The notes beneath the pieces are model-generated. The model did not search any database, had not been told where the DNA came from, and saw nothing but the letters and a program-made list of their open reading frames with translations. The translations under genes were made by a program, and so were the position numbers. This document shows, in pieces, positions 58,290 through 64,000 of a stretch of DNA of 64,000 bases. The stretch's first letter is position 1. Every line of letters starts with the position of its first letter. Origin of the DNA: Isoetes taiwanensis (Eukaryota > Streptophyta > Lycopodiopsida > Isoetales > Isoetaceae); NCBI GenBank assembly GCA_021234155.1, contig JAJEKV010000011.1, positions 23,676,101-23,740,100 on the forward strand. Direction: 5' to 3'.

Positions 58290-59700
58290 TATGAAAATGC
58301 AGCAAATGGCCAGACTATGATCAGTGCACCCTTCATTGGGATTATGGAATTTGAATGCATGGAACACCTGATGAATTGAAAATTTCTAGCATGCGGTACA
58401 CATGAAAGCATGCTCCCGTAGGAATATGGAACTGAGGCCCAACAATTGGTGGATGTTAATTCCAATCGTTTTATGCCAAACATACATAAGGATCTTGTCA
58501 TAAAACATACATTTGGAAGGATTTAAGACGGTCAAATAAGGACTTTGGTTGAAGGATTAATGAGTGGGAAACACAGAGAGCAAGAAATAAAATTGAGCTT
58601 CAACATGCCATGGCTTTCACTGGCTAATCAAATAGAAACGCAGTAATGCAAGGTGCCTGAACCCTTTCAACAGCAAGGTAACATGGCCGAATACAATTGT
58701 GGAATACCATAGTGTCATGCAGGATGCAAAGCAGTTTGGCTTTGACTACATGTGAGTGAAGGAACCACTCAAGGCAAACCTGGCTTCCATGAGCTAATGA
58801 TAAACAGAAACCCCTCTCTCTCACCTCCAAATCAAAGACATGACCTGGTCTGAAAGGCATGAACCTGAGCCCAGCTTCTTTTACAAAGCCACTGTGGCTA
58901 CAATATTGAATCTGAACAAATGTCACATCATTTAGGAAGGTACCTTCCTTCCTGATACAATTATTGATACGCCTGGTGATTTTCAGCATGCCCACGCTGG
59001 CATATAATGTGTCTTTTCTGCATTTTCAAGTCCAACACCCTTGCCATACATCTTGAATAGCAGTTCCAACGACACATTTTTATGCAGGCCATTGCCCTGT
59101 TATTACTTTTAGTGCTGTCTGGCTAAGACAAATGCTAACAAAGGTAATGGCATCCAGCCTTCTGCTGCATGTGAACAAAAAGTTTATGCGCCAAACTATT
59201 ATGCTCATGTAGAGAACCGAGATTCTAATAGGTAATTTATTAAAAGCATAGCATGAAGCTTCAGTTCCAGAATTGTTTTACACACTGATAATGGAAGATC
59301 CGAGATCCACCTTGAAATTAAATCCATACTTTACTATATGTGCATGCATCCACTTATCTGTGGCTGGTGCTAGATAACCATGGCGTGCATTCAAAGGTAG
59401 CGGTATATTTTCCTGCTGTATTTGCCTGCTATGTTTTCCTGCTATATATTGACTATAACTGGTATTTATGGAGTCCAGGTAAATGCACAAACTGCAGTTG
59501 CTGGTCTTTCTCACATGTAATGCACAAACATAATCTAGCCTAGGGACTTTGTCAAAACCGAGAGACCTCCTCCATACTGCAACATTTACCATGCAAGTTA
59601 CAAGAGCAGTAAACAGATAATTTATTTCATTGCATGAATTTGTAATTACTAGGTTAACAGCCATTGACCCCATGGTTCACCCATGGTTCCATGAGCCCAT
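58290..59700 (-). pseudogene. PPR (pentatricopeptide repeat) pseudogene
   Basis: Minus-strand frames carry PPR hallmarks. MHAHIVKYGFNFKVDLGSSI and ISV lie near 59,300, where DMYAKCG would follow. EGTFLNDVTFVQIQYCSHSG with FVKEAG lies near 58,900. These are remnants of plant PLS-class PPR repeats, RNA-binding organelle proteins. Stops and frame shifts occur between the blocks and the order is right to left. It is not a working gene. Confidence 0.65.
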
Positions 59701-60290
59701 GTAAGCTCTTTATTCCATAAAACTTTCCCTGGTTCTTTTCTAACCTGTGAGTTTCAGCATATATCTTCTCTGGTTGGAATAAAAACCTGCTGGAGCATCA
59801 TCTTTTCACCATATCAGGGTTGAGTAGGAGATCACAGACAAACTGATGGAAATGTTTTCATGCAGATGAATGAAGCCAGTCTTAGCCTTTCTGGGTGCTG
59901 TAAACTTATCATATGGGAACATGCAGTTTTTCTCCAATTTCAAACTGAGGTTCTTAGGAAGGGGCTAGGAGACCAAGGAATCTCCAGTTTATACTAGAAA
60001 CTAACTCATTGCTTCATAGTATCATAATGCAATAGACTGACTACGAGGTTCTCCTGTTTCTCCATCCTCTGGCATATTCAACATTATTTCCATACATTCG
60101 CACTATCCAGCACTATCCAGCTTCAATTTTGCCGTTGACCATCAAATTGAAAGTGAGCCTTCCAAGCTAATGATGTGCGATACCTCCTGAAAGAGCCATT
60201 TTAAAAAATCTTCTTAATTTAATAGATAAGTTTAGGAAATTTTCTATTACTATGGATCCTTTTTAGTTAGAGAAGAGATCAGAGACTGCA
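59701..60290. other. Noncoding stretch
   Basis: AT-rich, no recognised feature apart from a short doubled CACTATCCAG near 60,100. Confidence 0.45.
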
Positions 60291-60295
60291 CAAAG

Positions 60296-60775
60296 GATTA
60301 TGGCATTTTTGTTTCTTCAATTTTATTTTTTACTTCTTCCATGTATGATTATTTGATATGCTGTTCCAGCAGGATGGATATGTCTCCTGCTCCTAGACTA
60401 GCTTACTGCGTGTCAATTTCAGGATCAACTATTGTGGCACAGAATCATTATGTTTTTCATATTAACTCAAAATAGTGTAATCCCCTGGGCAAAGGGAAAA
60501 CATAGTTTTATTCAAATTTCCCCAAACTTAAAATTTTTCTCGTTACCACAAAGGATTATGGCATTTTTGTTTCTTCAATTCAATTTTTACTTCTGATTAT
60601 TTAATATGATGTTGCAGCAAGATGGATATGTCTCCTGCTAAGATTAGCTTACTGCGTGTCAATTTCAGGATCAACTACTGTGACACAGAATCATTATGTT
60701 TTTCATATTAACTCAAAATAGTGTAATCCCTGGGCAAAGGGAAAACATAGTTTATTCAAATTTCCCAAAACAAAA
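60296..60775. repeat. Tandem duplication, about 230-250 bp
   Basis: Two copies (about 60296-60530 and 60550-60775) share AAAGGATTATGGCATTTTTG, GGATGGATATGTCTCCTGCT and ATCATTATGTTTTTCATATT. The left copy keeps a few extra bases. Noncoding; the right copy abuts the 3' end of the minus-strand gene. Confidence 0.85.
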
Positions 60776-60812
60776 TACAAAAGCTTATCAAAATCCCTCT
60801 TTATTGGCCGCT

Positions 60813-61181
60813 CTAATTCTGAGCCGAAATCTCGTCACTATCTATACGGAGAACACGGTAGGATGGATTAAGATCATCACCAACTTTGACGAATGGTAGA
60901 GCCATATTATCCTTGGCACGGATACGAAGATAATCACTATGAGCATTCATCTGGTGCAAAATCTTCAGCATATTTGGACCTGGTAGCTTTTCTGGGCGCC
61001 GGATGCGAAAATAATCCCGTTGAGCATCTAATTGATGCATAATCTTAAGCATATTGGGATCAGGAGCTGCATGATGAGATAATGAAGGCACAGAAGGTGG
61101 AGCCAAGGCAGTAGAAGGAGAAGCTTGAGCAGAGCAGGCGATTGAAGTGGTTGCCGGAATAGTGCGAAGCAGAGAGCTCAT
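60813..61181 (-). CDS. Small gene, 122 aa, with a duplicated PNMLKI motif
   Basis: From the ATG at 61,181 the product starts MSSLLRTIPATTSIACSAQA, a serine/threonine/alanine-rich, acid-poor leader suited to organelle targeting. Two copies of a 20-residue motif follow: PNMLKIMHQLDAQRDYFRIR and PNMLKILHQMNAHSDYLRIR, joined by a short spacer. A hydrophilic end reads VLRIDSDEISAQN. The family is not recognised. A plausible TATA box lies about 75 bp upstream. I prefer this ATG over one 36 bases further right because the leader is then cleaner. The gene is intronless and open throughout. Confidence 0.6.
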   Translation of the reverse strand: MSSLLRTIPATTSIACSAQASPSTALAPPSVPSLSHHAAPDPNMLKIMHQLDAQRDYFRIRRPEKLPGPNMLKILHQMNAHSDYLRIRAKDNMALPFVKVGDDLNPSYRVLRIDSDEISAQN

Positions 61182-61253
61182 ATTTTTCTGTAGAACGCGA
61201 TGACTTGTGATGGGCAACTTTTATTTAGAGATGGGTAGTTGAAAAAGGCAGGA

Positions 61254-61259
61254 TTTATA
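61254..61259 (-). promoter_or_regulatory. TATA box of the small gene
   Basis: On the minus strand the sequence reads CCTATAAATCC, 73 bp before the ATG at 61,181, at a normal distance for a plant core promoter. Confidence 0.5.
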
Positions 61260-64000
61260 GGCTCAAATTGGGGCCCTAGATTTCCATTATATTCTTTGGC
61301 GTTTGGAGTCTCTGCCACGTTAAACCAATTTGATTCGAATGTGGACCTAGGGGAGGAGCGCCATATTTGGCCCACTTAAGGTTAAACCATTATAAAAACA
61401 TTGAAATACATCCTAACTATATCATTAGAAACCTTAGATTCTAGGCTTTCTAATGATAGCCTCTCCTACCCCATCTGATGGGCCTAGCTTTGGCAATTCC
61501 GTTTTGAATGAAAGGGGGTCTTTGCACCCAATTGTTGACATAATGTTCCATCATTGGTGCACTTGTGTACCTTGAATGGAGGTTATAAGAGTGTTCTATT
61601 AATGCCGCACTAGCCTACCATTGATGGTGCCGCATATTTCTAGCCTCTTATTAATAGGACTCCACATTTGCCAATTATCCATGCCAAACTTATTGATTTG
61701 TGCATAGTCAATTATCTTGGTTGTCCTTTGATTTGATCCCTAGCTTTTCATCACTTTGATCTCCCTATTTAGAGCATTATGCAGCATGTACGAAATGAAT
61801 ATCTATCAGCATTATGCGAAATGAATATCTACCGGCATATACATTATATCAATAGCCACACCAAAGATTGAAAAAATGTCAAGCAATGAATCCAAGAACA
61901 ACAAGAGTGTTTGCACTATAAAATTTTGATATGCAAGGGACAAATTGGGTTTTACAAGTAATATTCTTTTACCTAGATTAGATTCACTTCTCTCCAAGTT
62001 TGCTTTCATGCTTGTATGCCATCTTATCCATATAGATTTTGCATAGATTAATAGGAAAAACCAGCTCTTGCACGATGTGGCAGGCAGTCTGCAACAAATG
62101 CATTAAAAGAGCATCGGCTGGATATTGCCAACCTATCTTGTTGCATGAAATATCTTGAGATCAGTACTAAACATTAAGTAACTTTTGCCATTTCTATAAT
62201 AATGTTATTATTGCTGTGGGATAGAAACAGAAACTGCCCTTGAAATTGTGGATATTATTTAAGATATTTCCAAACTCTGTCTATTGATATTTCTAGATTA
62301 TGTATTTCCAAATGCTTAGATAATCCATTCCTGTCTGTGAGAATGGACTAGGGTCAGTATCCCTTGTTAATAGTTGACCAACACAAATAAACTCCATCCA
62401 AATGTTGGCCAAACACTTAAATGTCAGAGTTCCACTTGTGCGATCCGACATGTAACGATCAATAACAATCCTGACTACTTCACTTTCTGGAAACTTGCAT
62501 GTGCCTACATCACGTTCCTTCCCTGCATTAAAGCAAGTATATTGATGTGCATTAGATCTGTTTCATAGGAGGAATACAAGGAATTGCCTAGGTTTCTTGT
62601 ATCTGAAACTTAGTTCAACATGAAACTCTGTGAAAAGAGAAAGCAACCAAACGACACAAGACATGTAACTTATAAATGCAAAATTAGATATTATACAAGC
62701 CAAATAAGATATCACAAGAGTAAAATAAGATGGGTTCTACAACAAATACTAATATATCTGCACCAAGCTTTAAAATGCAGCATGCAACTTTCAAAATGAA
62801 AAAATGCAAAAACATCGGTGAAGCGAGACCTCTCCCTACACTGAGCTCCTGATCCAGCCAGAATCTGCACATGAAGAACTGCTATATGAGTAATTCCTGT
62901 CTACTGTTTTGTCAGACATATCATCTACTGTTTTGTCAGACATGTCAGCTATATGGTTTATCTACTCTATAACAAAATCATCACAAACAGAGAAATAGAG
63001 GCATGCGTAACCTTAAACCATCTAGACTATTATATGTGTCTAATGGAACTATATAATGTATCAAAAATTAAAAAGCGAAAAACAATTTTGAAAAACATTG
63101 TCTCAATCTGAAATGGGTTTGGCTGTCATCTCAGTATGAGTTCACACTACACTATTTCGTATTTCTGGCACATACCACGAGATCAGATTGTGTCTTTTAG
63201 ATGCTTGCATTTGTTACCTTTTACTCATGGTCAAACAGGGTGTTGCCATGTTTGAGTACACCACATATTCAGGATATGGGCGGTTGTACTTAGGCTGCTG
63301 TTGAAATAAGACAGAATTTTCTCTCTTTATGGTAGCAATACTTTATGGCTGCCTGCACAATGTAGGTTCTCTCATATCCATACTTGATACGTTTTGCTGC
63401 TGGAATTTTCACAAACAAGGTAATACAACTGTACAAAGGGAAGACTGACCTTGAGGTTTGATTTTTCAACCTCCTTGTTGGTGGTACCAATGTACGTTGT
63501 ACTTAGATCCTTTTTATCTGAATTTCTAGTAAATGAGTCATTAACTGAACGCTACAAGGTTTTGGGGTTTGAAATTTCAGCTCCCTTCCTTGCCTTGAAA
63601 TTTCAGCTCCCTTCCTTGCCTTCAGACCCATTGAGAGTTTGGAATTTGATTTCAATCATATGGGCACCCGCCTTCTGCATCCTTAACAGATATAGAACAT
63701 TTCTTGGTTGTACATGCACTGTAAAATCATCTCTTTCCTGATCAAAAATAATCAGAAGATTCAGTACGTAGTAGGATTGGCTTTGTCACTTGGATCAGAG
63801 CTATTCCTGAGTTTCTAATTCACTAAAGATACATCTCATGTACATGCTTCCAAAAGCCTAAGCATCAGGACAAAATCATGGCATTGCATTCTAGAAAAGT
63901 GCCCAAAGACCAATAAATTCTCGCTCTTGCTTAGAAGATTAGAGAAGACACTTGCATGTAAAAATATCAGCAAAAAATGGCTGATATCACTGCAAAGATT
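61260..64000. other. Noncoding stretch to the window end
   Basis: AT-rich, short frames only. Near 63,575-63,640 a 31-bp unit (TTGAAATTTCAGCTCCCTTC...CCTTGCC) is directly duplicated. The doubled ATCTACTGTTTTGTCAGACAT occurs near 62,900. No gene is supported. Confidence 0.5.

Overview
The window is nuclear DNA of a land plant. Introns have GT/AG borders, intergenic DNA is AT-rich, and there are remnants of an LTR retrotransposon, LINEs, MULE and hAT DNA transposons, and a PPR gene. At least one short gene has a plastid-type N-terminus. A seed-free plant (fern, lycophyte or moss) is my inference from the types of transposase present. No bacterial gene, CRISPR array or rRNA gene is seen.

Layout. 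0-3.5 kb: a minus-strand, frame-broken Ty3/gypsy-like element (gag, three zinc knuckles, protease) and probably its LTR. 3.8-4.5 kb: exons of a broken gene, perhaps GMI1/SMCHD1-like. 5.2-6.9 kb: a foldback element abutting a LINE reverse-transcriptase fragment. 11.0-13.2 kb: an NLI/FCP1-type phosphatase-like gene whose exon is split by a 353-bp hAT-like element with an 8-bp target duplication. 14.4-15.4 kb: a GC-rich gene start within inverted repeats. 15.8 kb: a PIF1 helicase scrap. 18.3-21.9 kb: weak minus-strand exons. 22.1-24.2 kb: a CACGTG-rich satellite invaded by a truncated LINE. 24.6-25.4 kb: a second hAT-like element with a perfect 8-bp duplication. 25.8-29.7 kb: a degraded minus-strand transposase-like gene, itself split by another copy of the same LINE family with a 4-bp duplication. 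34.4-39.2 kb: local tandem duplications of 0.9 kb and 0.53 kb.

The most striking object is at 40,530-49,558, a 9,029-bp Mutator-like element. It has long terminal inverted repeats and 9-bp target duplications differing at one base. A minus-strand five-exon transposase segment carries recognisable DDE and SWIM motifs. A plus-strand gene has all catalytic signatures of a Ulp1/C48 SUMO-type protease. Two small minus-strand ORFs are unknown. Fifteen exact copies (plus variants) of the palindrome AAATCGCTTAAGCGATTT lie just inside both ends and in front of each gene. I read this as an autonomous or recently autonomous MULE with its own cis-regulatory or transposase-binding array.

49.6-64 kb is mostly noncoding. 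It holds a clean three-exon gene for a 152-aa, probably plastid protein (56,990-57,771), a PPR pseudogene (58.3-59.7 kb, minus), a 250-bp tandem duplication (60.3-60.8 kb) and a small minus-strand gene with a TATA box and an internally duplicated motif (60.8-61.2 kb).
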